A DNA stretch of 64,000 nucleotides, from positions 248,001-312,000 of the forward strand of contig QJPP01001597.1 in assembly GCA_003996215.1 (NCBI GenBank). Reading direction: 5' to 3'. The translations under genes were made by a program, and so were the position numbers. Positions 33,866 through 45,997 of this stretch are shown piece by piece (position 1 is the first letter of the stretch; every line of letters starts with the position of its first letter). The notes under the pieces are model-generated. The model worked only from the letters and a program-made list of their open reading frames with translations, was not told where the DNA came from and searched no databases. This DNA comes from Jaltomata sinuosa (Eukaryota; Streptophyta; Magnoliopsida; Solanales; Solanaceae).

Positions 33866-34891
33866 CCGCCAAGCTTCGTTCAAGAGTTCAACATTAAACT
33901 CCGAAGAATTTCCCAACACCGAGAGATCAGAGCGTACTCCAAGGAATCCCCAGTCCTATATGGATTAATCCCCGGCTGTGATAGATTTCTTGAAAATCAT
34001 CTTTCAAGTTCCCCAGCCAGGATAACGAAGGACCTCCGTAGTTTGCCAGCAGTATGTCGAGAATGTCAAGACCCCGAATAAAGGGCATTTGTTGAGATAG
34101 CACATGACATAACAGGCTGAGACGTTTCCAAAATTTCTTCTTTTTGAACTCTTTATTTTCCAAAGAACTTGTTTGAAAAAGTATTTACAAAAGATTAGTT
34201 TTACTTTTTTAATGTGATTTTGTCTTACACCTGCCGTGGCCCAGAGAGAGTCAAGGGTGACGAGTACTCAAGACTGGAAAAGCATACGGAGAAGACAGAA
34301 CCAGGAACAGAAGATCGAAGTAGGTCAACACAAACTAGTTTCGACAAAACTAACAATTTTTCTGTAGATGCAGGTTATTCCCAAAATTACATTAGAAAAA
34401 CAGTCTCACGCTCAAAGAAACGCAACAAGACCAGATGCTTTGAGATTTGGTGAGAAGAGCCCAAAACAGCAGAAAGAAGCCAAAGAGGCAAAAGTCCCCA
34501 AAGTGAACGGATTTTCTGGTAGTTCACATAAGCTACCAGATAAAGAGAAATTGACAACGTTCTTAAGTCCCTAAAGGTATCATGACATTTTGGTTAGCTT
34601 CAAATTGGGGGCACCAAACAAAAGAGCGACAGCACTCTCCACCAATTACTGGCAAGCCAGGAATCACACCGAACAGACAATGTTCAAAAGCGGTATTTAT
34701 GGTTGTTCCCAAAAATGGGCACGACCATTTCACTCATATTTTTGAACAAAAGTTATTTTGATCAGCTTCATAGGCGTTGTCTTTAAAGTCTTTCAAATTT
34801 TGGCTGTAGTCACTAGTGAAAGCGAGACTGTGTCTACTAACCATTTGCCCTGAAAGCAGGTACACACAAAAGAGTCAATGCCAGACCAAAG
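33866..34891 (+). other. Ogre/Tat 3' region without recognised content
   Basis: Non-coding AT-rich sequence with short broken frames; nothing recognised. Its first 150 bp are repeated at 63847-64000 in the second copy. Confidence 0.6.
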
Positions 34892-34899
34892 GTGATGTT

Positions 34900-35400
34900 T
34901 TCTATGACTCCCCTATGGGACATTGCATCATACATCACTACATGGCATCACATTCTTGCACTCATATTGCACCATGACACATTACATCATGTTGTATTGC
35001 ATCCCATTGCACCATATTGCATCACATGGTATAGCATTATGTCGCATCATATTATGACATATCACATTGCATCATATTATATTATGTTGTGTCGTATTGT
35101 ATGGCATCATATCGCAGCGTTATTCATATTTGCATACCGAGAGGGCCATTCATATTCGCATGTCAAGAGGACCATGCCGAAAGGGACATTCATATTTGCA
35201 TGCCGAGAGGACCATTCATATTTGCATGTCAAGAGGACCATGGCGAGAGGGCCATTCATATTTTCATGCCGAGAGGGCCATGTCAAGAGGACCATGCCGA
35301 GAGGTCCATACATATTTGTATGCCGAGAGGGCCATGTAAAGAGGACCATGTCGAGAGGGCCATTCATATTTGCATGTCAAGAATACCATCATCATCATAT
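34900..35400 (+). repeat. Degenerate CATATTGCAT region and GAGAGGGCCATG minisatellite
   Basis: 34900-35110 is a loose ~10-bp periodicity of CATCATATTGCA words. 35127-35392 is built from two alternating modules, CATTCATATTTGCATG and YCGAGAGGRCCATG, about ten units in all. Because of the repeat, all three forward frames stay open for 90-170 codons; the peptides are only the repeat read out and are not evidence of a gene. Confidence 0.85.
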
Positions 35401-35513
35401 ATAACGCAGATACACATCCCCTGCGAAGACTATGTCCCTCTGCTAGCTGGCTGCAAAGAGGATGACATTCATGGGCGTCCCCAAGTTGCACTAGCTGCGC
35501 AGGATTGACCTTA

Positions 35514-35665
35514 GCATGTTTACATCCGAGATCGTGTGAGACGGAGGAGTCTGGCGATAAGGATATCATAATCATTATCATTCATTATGTCAAATATGGC
35601 ATGCAACATGTTTACATCCGAGATTGTGTGAGACGAAGGAGTCTGACATCGAGGATATTTATGCA
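35514..35665 (+). repeat. Direct duplication of ~40 bp
   Basis: CATGTTTACATCCGAGATYG, TGTGAGACGRAGGAGTCTG occurs at about 35516-35554 and 35608-35646, both followed by AGGATAT. It belongs to the repetitive 3' region. Confidence 0.85.
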
Positions 35666-35799
35666 CCTTTATTCGAAAGCATCAATCACCAGAAGATACA
35701 GTTATATTTGATCATGTGGCAAAGGCCTTGCCACCCCCAAAAATAAATACCTCATGTCATCAAGGTCTAAAAGCATATAGTCTAGCGGATGACTATAAG

Positions 35800-36385
35800 A
35801 CACTATCCAAATTGGATGATGAATCAAATTTTCCTAAATTAGAAGGCCAAAGGTCGTCTGTAAGTCACAACGAAGTCTGAAATCGGGTAGTGTGCAAGAT
35901 TCCCAAAACTTTACAGACTAAGAGTTATTTGTAGGACACAGCGGTATCTGAAACTGGATAGTGTGCGAGATCACCTGAATATTGACAGTTCAAGGGTAAT
36001 GTGTAAGTCGAAATAATATCCAAAATTGGATAAAAGTTCAAGACTACCAAAAATTGATAGTCCAAGGGTTATCTATAAGCCGTGACATATCCACGTTGAT
36101 ATTGTGCAAGACTACCCAAAGTCTAGTAATTCAAGGGAAATCTGTAAGTCGCGTTACATCCAAGATCGGATAAAAGTGCAGGATTACCCAAAAACTAGCA
36201 ATTCAAAGGACATCTGTAAGCTGCCTTTATCCAAAGTCGGATGATGTGCAAGATTACTCGAAAGATGGAAAATTAAAGGCATATGTAAGCCGCCTCTATC
36301 CAAAGTTGGATGATGTGCTAGACTATCCTAAAGCCTGACAATTCAGGGGATATTTGTTAGCTGTATTGATACGGATGATACACAA
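35800..36385 (+). repeat. ~90-bp minisatellite in the Ogre/Tat 3' region
   Basis: Six to seven diverged units share TCCAAARTYGGATRATGTGC, then AAGAYTACCCAAA, then CAATTCAAGGG and ATCTGTAAGCCG. Units begin near 35805, 35880, 35952, 36023, 36100, 36162, 36228 and 36296, with spacing of 65-95 bp and many changes. Tandem repeats in the 3' untranslated region of Ogre and related plant elements are known and can seed satellites. Confidence 0.8.
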
Positions 36386-37719
36386 GATTCACCCCGAAGG
36401 CGTATGCAAAAGACCGCTACCAAAAGCCAAGAAGGCTGCCGCATTCAAGAGAATGAATGCCATTAAAAAATCAAGAGGATCGCCACCATCAAACAACTAC
36501 GAAGGTCATCATTATTAAAAAATTGCTACACAAGCAATTTTATCCGATAGCCAAGAAGGCTATCATGTTTGATCATCATGGAAGCTGCCATTTCCTAAAA
36601 CAGAGACAGGAAAGGACGTCATCTTCCTCAAGAAACAACGGATAAGGAAAAAATGAGGTACAAAGCTATCTCTCCTTATTGAGCTACTTTACTACTAAAA
36701 TTTTGTTTCAAAATATTGCCGAGAACATCCAAGAGGATAAAAATCTCGAACCAGAACAACAGATATAAAGCACATCAAAAGATGTCACAACCCGAGATTC
36801 TGACATACCCCAAGGATGAGGTATGGCCAAAAACTACCTCTCCGAGTGGAATTCTGTTAATTCTAACCATTTGGTTTTGAGATTTTGTCGAGAGCATCCT
36901 AGAAGGATGAAATTCTCAAAGCAAAACCACAGGTGCGTACTACACCAAAAAGAATACATCACAACGTGGAACTTTTTCTTAGCAGCAACTTGTGACACAG
37001 TCCGAAGAGGGATATCAAACTCTTTGGACTCGAGCTGAGGAACAACTCACCACCACCATTAAACCAGACCCCTATCAAAAGGCATGTGGGTATTTCCTAT
37101 CTTTGGCTTAGTTTGCACCCGGGGTATTTTCTGAACTCACGCTGGATGCAATATCCCTTCTTTTCAAATCTGGGTGACAGTACACCTCGAGCTTTGGAAA
37201 ATATGTCCAGGTAAAATCTTACTTATGAGTGTGAAGTGCACCACATTCATAGTTGAGAGGTTACAAACCTCTTTTCTATAGCTCAAATTATTCGTCACTC
37301 ATCCCGAGCCAAAGGTTGTCTTAACATAAAGATTACCTTTTCCACCGATTGAGTCGAACTGAAAGCAGCCTGATTCCCTGAGTCCTGGGATATGTAGGCG
37401 GGCACTATGATGAAAACACAACTGCATTCCTAACTCCCCTCAATCCTCCTACTCCTCAGCTTTCTGGTCTCTCCGTACTCTGAAACCAAAAAAGTTTGGA
37501 ATTCCCCAAAAATCGTGCGTAAAATCAAGCATCTTGAACTACAAGTGGCCTGAATTCTTATGTAACCTGAGATATGTAGGAAACTCAATACCGGAGTTCG
37601 GCCATGATTCCTTGAAATTCGTGCTAAAACCAACCACCTCCCGAGGATGGACTTGTGGTCGGATAAAAATTGAGAACGTCAAATCCCTTTGCCCAGGGTT
37701 CATTACACTCACCCTACCC
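36386..37719 (+). other. Ogre/Tat distal 3' region
   Basis: Non-coding. It holds imperfect hairpins near 36721-36750 and 36870-36928 (arms GGTTTTGAGA and TCTCAAAGCAAAACC, inner CATCCT/AGGATG). Two further copies of the GATATGTAGG unit lie at 37352-37402 and 37535-37590. I see no gene. Confidence 0.65.
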
Positions 37720-37735
37720 AAAGGGGGGGGGCAGC
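37720..37735 (+). other. Polypurine tract of the Ogre/Tat element
   Basis: AAAGGGGGGGGGCAGC lies directly before TGTTGACACCC of the 3' LTR, the place and composition expected for the start of plus-strand DNA synthesis. Confidence 0.9.
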
Positions 37736-38662
37736 TGTTGACACCCAATTTTTACCCGCCACATTACGAATTAATCTTGAGCCTTTTGAATTTTAAACAA
37801 TTTTTGAAATAATTGTTTTGTAAAAAGGGATAAAATATTTTTCAAGTCAACTTTATAATAGTCTTGAGTAACAATTTATATCTTTCATATTTAATTATGT
37901 GGGATTTATATAATTTTACTTAAAGAACTATTTTAGAGTTCAATTTCACAAGAAAATCCTTTTAAGAAATTAAACGCTTGATTTTTCTCCATATTATTTC
38001 AAATTAGAGATTAATTGAATAATTAATTTCATAATTTGTTTAAAGAGGTAATTATGTGTTAATAATAATCTTTATTTCAAATTTTTTAAATCATTAAAGC
38101 TCGAGGTTAATTGTAATTAGTTCATTTTATTCCTATTCTAGCCTAAATCCCTAAATCTTTTAAAATCTAGCCGAATCCCATCAATTTACTTTCAATTTGG
38201 CTATGTCCTTAACCTGCAAAATGTGGCCATAAATTAAATACCCTTATAACCCCCTTAATATTTCAGCTGTTTGGGCCCTAAAAACCCCGATCTGCTCAGC
38301 CCAATTCCTTTTTAATTGGCCCAGCCCACTCCAAAACCCCCTAACCCGCTCAATACCCGACCCAACCAGCCCAAAACCCCTTTTCTCTGCCTTAACCCCT
38401 TTCTTTCTCTTCTCTTTCTCTCAGTTCAACCAAACAGACCCCTTCTCTCACCTTCTTCTTCATTCAAACACACCAGAAATCCTAGCCGCCTCCATTTCTC
38501 TCACGCGTCGTCTATCCTTGTTGTACGAAGCGCGTCGCTTCGTACAACACCTCAGCATTACCAGTATGCCCCTGTCCTTCATCCTTTTCATCGTTCTTGC
38601 AAATGACAACCCCAGCCCTAACAGCCTTTAAATGTTTCTCACAGCTTCATCCTCTCATAACC
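37736..38662 (+). repeat. Ogre/Tat 3' LTR, first part
   Basis: Collinear with 20458-21398 of the 5' LTR at high identity, with a few short indels (for example near 38209). It breaks off after CTCTCATAACC at 38662, where minus-strand A' leader sequence begins. Includes the inverted-loop hairpin at 38519-38549. Confidence 0.9.
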
Positions 38663-41600
38663 AGAAACTTCAAGGGTTGTACGCACGACACAGAAGCAAT
38701 GAAAGAGTCAAATTCCTAAAATGTCACTGTAGCCTCCCAAAGATTGAGTACGGACGTCTCCGCCCCGATCCGCAGGACTCTACTAGACATTGGCTCCTAT
38801 ACCGATGACACCGGTGAACCTAAAGCTCTGATACCAAGTTGTCACGACCCGATTTCTCGGTCATGATGGCGCCTACAACCCCCCAGTAGGCGGACCAATT
38901 CCCGTAGCCCAGAACAGTTAGTAATGGGCTACTATCTAGCAAAAAGGGAACAAGACGAATAAAATAGATAACAGGGATATAAATATATACATATGCGGAA
39001 ACTAAACCAAACCCCAAGACCTAGTATCATAGTACAGAGCCAACCTACATACATGGAGTACAAATAAACCAAAACTATATATACAGATGTCTCTGAATGG
39101 TAATAGAGTACATGAAGCAAAAGATAAACTAAAGCTAAGCTCCGATCGCCAAGAGCTCACCCTCAGCCTGAAGTAGTCTCCAACATATCTCCAAGCACGA
39201 ATCATAACGGTCTAGCGGCGATGGCCCACGCTAGGATCTGCACCCAAAGATGCAGGGGGTAGGGGTGAGCACCAAATGCGAAGCATAAGGTACCCAGTAG
39301 GTATCATAGGCCGACTGCGCACATATAAGATAAAAGCGCAGTAATAGACAGAATAGAAGCAATCAGTCACAGAAATCAACGAAAGGTACACAGGAACTAG
39401 CCCAGAGGGAAACCAACAGAACCACATATGAGGCTAGTAAGCAGAATATACACACCAAAGGCACAGATGAAAGTAAGAAATAACGCACCTGGGGTCCTTG
39501 CAATAACAGTGTATATAAAATAAGTTTACGAAATGGACGGTATACCGGTAACCTCAAGTGTAATAAGAAGAGAGAAAGAGTGACAATAGGCATGCTCAGA
39601 GACATGAATCAAACTCAACTAATCACACCAATCTCATACTTATCCATAATAGAGAACAATTCTATAAGTAAAAAGCAAAAGTCTACCTACAGTCCCTCGG
39701 CCGCCCATACAACCGAGGAACACAAACAAGTGAAAACAAACCCTCCGGCATCCCATACTACCGGAGCGTACAATCAGCAAACAGCAAACAAGGGTGGAAC
39801 CTCGAACCATGAATGATATGATGCATGAAGATCTCAAGTGCCATAGTATCTCTGTATGTACCTCCTCCGGCGCCGATCCGGCCCAGCAGGTAGGTTCCAT
39901 GGAAGGACTCTGCCCGTATACCTCTACTCCCCCGTATACCCCTCTTCCGACACACGCAGCCCGTAGCCCCTGGCCCGGATAGCAAGGTCCATGGAGGTCC
40001 CAGACCCTATACTAAAACTCAGTATCAGAACATATATCAAGATAGAGACCCAGTCTCGATATCAAGATAGAGACCCAGTCTCGAATATGCATGCCCAGAC
40101 CCTGTCCAGGACTAAAAATAGTAGGAAAATATCCCAAAAACCCCTCCAAGGGTGCCCGGGCGTAGCCGGGTCTAAACAGTAAGAAGTCATCTCAGGTGCT
40201 CGGTCCGACCGAGGCTAAAAATCATCTCAAGTAACAAGAAAACTCAACTAGCACCCCGGCCCTGCCGAGTCTAGCGATAATCATAAAACTGATGATTTTA
40301 AACATAATTTTACTTTTTTGCCCAAAAATCTCCACAAGTGAAATCAACCATTTCCAAATCATTTCTATCAAAAACGGGCCCCCCGGGCCATGCAAGGTTT
40401 AGAAAACAGTGCCAGTGGGCCCGAAGCCAAAACCACTGTAAAACATGGATAAAACCTCTTTATATGCATGGAAATGGTATGATCATACACAATAGCTGCC
40501 CCACAGCTCACAATCAACCTATCGACCCTGCACAGGCCCACAGCTACTCAGCAAGCATAACCAGCCTAAAAGGATAATACTATGCCCGGGACTCGCGGAC
40601 ATTCCCAAAATCCCACCTTCTATGTTCCAGAGTCAACAAGGCCTCGCAGGACCACAAGGGTAAATAAAATATATCCGCAAATACTACAAGCAACGGAGGA
40701 ATAAAAATAGGCGGACATGAATAAAGCGGTCGAGGTCTGTGGTACCAACCTAATAAACCAACCCAAGGATGCCCATTAATACAATTTTATTCTATATATG
40801 CGGAGTCTAGGGAAATTAAACCGTAACCTACCTGTCGTCCGATGACAAGCTTGAACCTCTTCCGAAAAACTCCAAAATGAAATCACACTCGAACTCGGAC
40901 TTGAATAACTTGACGTAGATAATTAATTTCCTTCCCGAAATTAAACACAACGTCAAAATATATCTAGTTCCACCTAATTCTCTCCGTATACGTATGTAGA
41001 AGGTGGCCTTTACTGCTGCAACATCACTTTCTAATATATAAAAAAAATGACAAGAGAATTAAATGCTGCCAAACTTTGAAAGTTTGGCAGCTATATATAA
41101 TAAGTATGTTGGATAAAGCATAAGTGTATGCTGCCAACTCAATATGCCACCATTCACTTATTATAGTGTTGTGTTAGCCCTCCACTTCCACGTGGAAGTG
41201 GAGGTGGCAACCAACTCGACCCGTTAAGTATATACTCGGGTATTGCGTAAATTCGTGGTAAAATAAATATAATACTTTTAAATATACCATAATTGATAGA
41301 AAATCATTTCCAATAAAACCTACTATATTATAATAATAAATTTTAACATAATTAAATTTACTATCTCCGTTAAAATATTACGGAGTATAAAAACCTTATA
41401 AAATAAATACATATATACTTATAATGTATCAAATATATTTTTCATAAATCTTTAAAATATTTTGAAAAAGCAATAATAATATAATTTGTACCAAATTCAA
41501 CTTTTAAATAACGTATTTTCAAATACACGCACGATACTTATAAAGTTCTTAAGTTTAGGCTCGGAATTCGCCTACGCACTATTTCGATACTCAAGAATTC

Positions 41601-41983
41601 TCTCGGATCCTCCCTTATATTTTATCACTGTTTCGGAACTGAAATGGCATTTTAAAACGTGACGTCGAGGCTTAAATCGCGTTTAACCCGACCCGGTTCG
41701 CGACCCGATTCGTAACCCGTTTTCTGCCAGACAGTCCGCGGTAAAACAGTCATAACTCTTTACTCCGAGATCAGTTGGACGTGAGGTTTTGTGCGTTGGA
41801 AACTAGACTCTTAGACCTTCGATTTGGTATTTCGGGGGACTTCTAACTCTTTATATACAGGGAGAAAAGCCCTGACACATTTGACCCAAAGTTCAAAAAA
41901 TTTGTTAAAGGTCTTACGATATCTTTTGTCGATTTGCTTGACTTCAAAACTCAAACGTGGAAATGACCGGAAGGGTCATTACA
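38663..41983 (-). mobile_element. Truncated family A' element: leader plus 5' LTR (minus strand)
   Basis: 38840-41983 is a 3.1 kb LTR from TGTCACGACCC to GGTCATTACA. The primer site is at 38824-38836 (minus TGGTATCAGAGC). 38663-38823 is the start of the internal leader (GGACTCTACTAGACATTGG on the plus strand, parallel to 6768-6790 in A1). Gag, pol and the other LTR are missing: the leader ends abruptly against the Ogre 3' LTR, so a deletion removed the rest. To the right it abuts the minisatellite of the B' LTR, into which it presumably inserted. Open frames inside it are not supported. Confidence 0.82.
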
Positions 41984-43412
41984 TGTATATAATGGCCTCA
42001 ATATGGCAGTAGCACCTCGGTTCACACTATGTATATAATAGCCTCAATATGGCAGTAGAACCTTGGTGCATTCTAACACGCAATCCACGCGTAATAACTG
42101 TATTACTAGATTGACCTTCAAAGCTACTCTTATTAGTTATAGAGGTTCATTTAGATAACTTCTTTAGCCTTGACTTAATAGATGTTGGACTCAACTTACC
42201 AAGCATTTATTAATGGGGATTTTACTTGCTAACCTCCCTTTTATACTTTCTAAATCTTGATTAGGGATCACAATACAAAGAAGAATCTTGACAAAGGATA
42301 ACTTACGTTTCGTGCAAAAAGAATCAGATTTTTATAAGAAGGCGACTTGAATCACCATAATGGATAACTTAGTTCCTTAAGACTTTTTGAGTTACCAAAT
42401 CAGCTCTCTTACAACAGAGTACTCAAATTCCTTCTTTCGGAGATTTAGAGTTCTATTTCTAGATTCATGCCGATAAGGAATAAAGAAGCCTTAACATACC
42501 TTGTTCCTTTCGAAGGTTGCACTTACCACAACTTGGACTTTCCTTTATTAAATTAATCTACAATACAAGGGTATAATGAAGCTAATATTATCTCTTAAAA
42601 TTGATGCAACTTTTCCAAAATAGTAGCTAAACATTTCCCGGACAGATTTACGTATTTTGCATTAATTAAAGGTGTATCGTCACACCTTTATCCCCTGTCC
42701 ATTACACATCACACACACACCAACCTACTGCCTCCAATAATACAAAATACATAAAACAGCCCCTACACAACTCACCATGCCGAAATACAATAGCAACACA
42801 TTGAACCCACGGCTTCCGATCGCCGCCCCGTGAGTTCTTAACAACAATTTAACAACAATTGTCCATCCGAACTTCAATCCAAAAATATGATTATGGGCTG
42901 AGTACTTACCACACTTGAAGGAGTGTTTTTATCCTGTTTTTATTTATGCCTTGAAAAGCTTAAGTAACCCCTACACATACACCTACAAGAGAAGAAGAAA
43001 TCTCTTAATTGTTACACAATTTCTAAGTGTCCAACCTTGAGGAAGGGGCTGCCATAGTTCATGTCTTTATTACCATAGGATATCCTTGATGGGCCAACTT
43101 TAAGCTTCATTTGGGCTCCATTAGGTCTAATAATACATGGTGTTGTTGCCCATAATCGGCCCTCCGGACTTAGTTCATTAACGTAGGTAGCTGATGCACC
43201 TACTTGTCACCTAAGAGCTTAGACAAGTCGGGCAAGCACCTCACTTGTCTTATCTCATTTTCAAAACCTTCATCCTTATAATTTAACTTAACACTTATAT
43301 ACATTTGACCATTTCAAATTCTAGGTCAAAGTACCCCTTCACAATCTTGAGCTCAAGTACCTTCGTCGATATTAACTTAGTCATATAGGTTTTTAAGGTA
43401 CGGGGTGTCACA
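41984..43412 (-). repeat. Family B' LTR fragment (minus strand)
   Basis: The reverse complement starts TGTGACACCCCGTACC at 43412 and is collinear with the B LTR at 10418-11870, including about two units of the ~45-bp minisatellite at 41984-42075, where the A' LTR cuts in. Its 3' half is missing. The junction with the Ogre LTR at 43412/43413 is a clean LTR terminus, so B' inserted into the Ogre 3' LTR; its left target duplication was lost with the deletion ending at 38662. Confidence 0.75.
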
Positions 43413-45992
43413 GTTTGAGTAGTGATTTCATTTAGAAACATCATGGTCTCCACTGGCTTTGTTTGATTTGTTAGAACAGTAGATGTAAGTGCAAATTTGT
43501 AGTCAAATTTGTTGCTAAATTATGTGAATGCTATAATGTAAAACCTGTCCTGTTTTGTTCATGAAATATTTGATTTTTCTCTTGTTTTTTCCCCAACCCC
43601 TTTGTCAGGATCATGCCCCCATTTTGCCTATTGATTATGCCTAGTGTTATCCTCTCATGTTTTGGTTAACTTGGAACACTGATTTCTCTTAGTAAATCTC
43701 ATGGTTTTTTACTAACTTTGTTCGACCTATGTGACATCTAAATGAGTATGAATCTGTTGTTGGAATTTAGAATTGGTTTGGTTCGTTAATAAACACTTGA
43801 CCCTCTCCTATTTACCCTTAGTTTTTTTGGTCTTACTCTTATCCTATTTTCTTCTTTCCCTTTACTGTTTCTTGCTATGTGTGATATCAACATGTGTACA
43901 TGAATTACTAAGTGTTATTTTCTCATGTTTAGGGTGATGTTTAGGTGAACTTTGAGTACTGATTTTCTATATTTCCACTAGTTTTGTTTAAACTGTATGA
44001 CACGTAAATACTATGAGCATGGATTTTATACTTGTTTTCTGATATAAGAATGCTCAACCCCTTCCTGTTTCCCCTATTTCCCTCAACTTGTCATTGATTA
44101 TGCTTTCCTCTTCCCCTTTCCCTTCACTGTCTTGCCTATATTAAAAATGGTCTTATATATATGAAGACTTCCATTGATTCTTTGTTTGTCATGTGTGACA
44201 TGAACATGCTATAGATTTTTGACTTGATGTTAGAATGGTTATTGATTGTTCAGCTATTTCCTCATTCTCCCCTGATTTCTTTATCTCATCCATTCTCCCT
44301 TCCTCTTTCCTTTACTGATTTGAACATGCTAAAATGACTATGTGTGAGCCTATTAATCATGCCTTAAAATTTTCCTAAGTCTAGTTTAAAATCTGAATCC
44401 TGAGTTCTCATGTAATTTTCCACCAGTTATGCTAGTGATTAATGTTTAAAACTTGTCCATCCTGCTTGAATTGTCTCTTTGTTAATGTGTGATGTCTAGA
44501 CTAGGTTCTTTAGCATAGTCTTTCATGCTTTAAATGACCTGTGTTAAAACTGTTCAAAAGGTCCCTCTTTGTGACTAAAAATCTGCATTTAGCATGTTAA
44601 ATGTTTAATGTTTGAACGTTAAGAATGGTTAAGTGGGCTGAGTATATTTTAGGATGACTTGTGCCTCTATGATATCATGTCACATTTCTCTTCAAATTTG
44701 TGCATCTGAGTATACATGCTCTATTTGAATCTATTCCTCTACTCCCTTTGATTTCTAGAAACGTATGAGTTCAAAAGAATTATCTTTGTTGCTATTTGCA
44801 AGTAGGAAATAATGTGACCTTAGTAGTATAATCCTCAGGTGATAAATTTGTGACTTGGTATCTTATCTCACATGTTTCAATTGTGTATGAGTTTCTGTGA
44901 GTGTTGTGAATTAACTGTTAGGAAATATATCTTTTAAGTACAAAATTTGCACATTGCTCAATTATCATTGCTTAATTACTTCTGCTTAACTTATTTAAAC
45001 ATGTACTAATCCTTATTTTATTTCCTTTTCAGGCATAAAAATCTGGTGGAGTCCAATTGGACTCCCAAAATTCCTCCCTGCATCTTCCTGTTAAGCCTAG
45101 CCCAACACTGTCTGTTTGGTCCAGCTTGATTAAGCCCAAAAAGGCCGAGTTGTTGAAAAGAAGGAGAAGCAGCTAAAGAAGAAAATGGGACAAGCCCAAG
45201 CGCTACATCAGCAGAATAGTCCAAATGGACTGAATAAATAAAAATGGGTCAAGACCACAATGTTCAGCAGCAGCAGTAGCCCAAAAGGGCTGAAAGTCGA
45301 AGAAATGGACTAAGTCCAAAGTGAAAAATGGCGGTGGGCCTAAAGAGGGACCACACACTAGAATTAGGACAAGATTAGTTTAATAGTCCTTAATTTTTTA
45401 TGTTATATGTCTTTAATTGTTAATTAGCTTAATTGTATAATTTGGACCGACTTGGTAAAACTTAGCTAAATTATCCCCAAACGAAATCAAAATTTTTGTT
45501 TAAACATTTTTTTATGTTAATTACTGTTGTTCTTTAAATGTCAACTTTGTTTTCCCTATGTATAAAAATGAACTCTTCCATATATTGTCTTTTATAAAAT
45601 GACTCTTTCGTAACTATCTCCTTTAAAATCACTTCTTTCTAAAAACAAAACGTTTTCATACAAAAATCAATCCCTTTTCAAAAGTTAGTCAACAAGTTAG
45701 TTTTTTCAAACAAGCCCGGGCAACCGCGAGTTAGTGGATACTCTTGGTGCCTTAACAGCCTTCCAAGAATATTAACTTGAACCCTAACCCTTAATCTCTT
45801 AATTTTTAAAGTCTATCTGTTTTGAATTTTAAAAATTCTTATAAGTTTTTCGTGGTTTTTACTTTATAAAAATTAAGTGGCGACTCTTGCTTTTTATTGA
45901 GAACGTTTTGGAACTTTAATTAGATTTTTGAAATAAATTTTTCAATAAACAAGTCATTTTTTTCACGTCCTTACCCGAAAAGGATCAAAACA
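43413..45992 (+). repeat. Ogre/Tat 3' LTR, second part
   Basis: Collinear with 21978-24641, ending GGATCAAAACA at 45992 followed by the target duplication GGGTA (45993-45997). A short deletion near 44163 removes about 80 bp present in the 5' LTR. Four of the six inverted repeats near 45050-45320 are intact. Confidence 0.9.
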
Positions 45993-45997
45993 GGGTA

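Larger units (their letters stand above)
20458..45992 (+). mobile_element. Ogre/Tat-type LTR retrotransposon, pol-deleted, with nested insertion
   Basis: The ends are TGTTGACACCC at 20458 and GGATCAAAACA at 45992, with GGGTA duplicated at 20453-20457 and 45993-45997. The order is 5' LTR (20458-24641), primer site, leader, ORF1, ORF2, gag, protease/G-patch, intron, a pol remnant, a 4.6 kb repetitive 3' region, polypurine tract, and a 3' LTR split in two by 38663-43412. Very long LTRs, an ORF upstream of gag, an intron between protease and RT, and 3' tandem repeats are known hallmarks of the Ogre/Tat group of Ty3/gypsy elements. The first ~230 bp of the LTRs differ at about six sites, so it is younger than element C. 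Almost all of RT, RNase H and integrase is absent, so it could not transpose on its own. Confidence 0.9.

Noticed and set aside
34892..35508. Open frames of 90-170 codons in three forward phases and one reverse phase
   Set aside because: They only read out a tandem repeat; no known domain, and openness in several phases is what a stop-free repeat unit gives.
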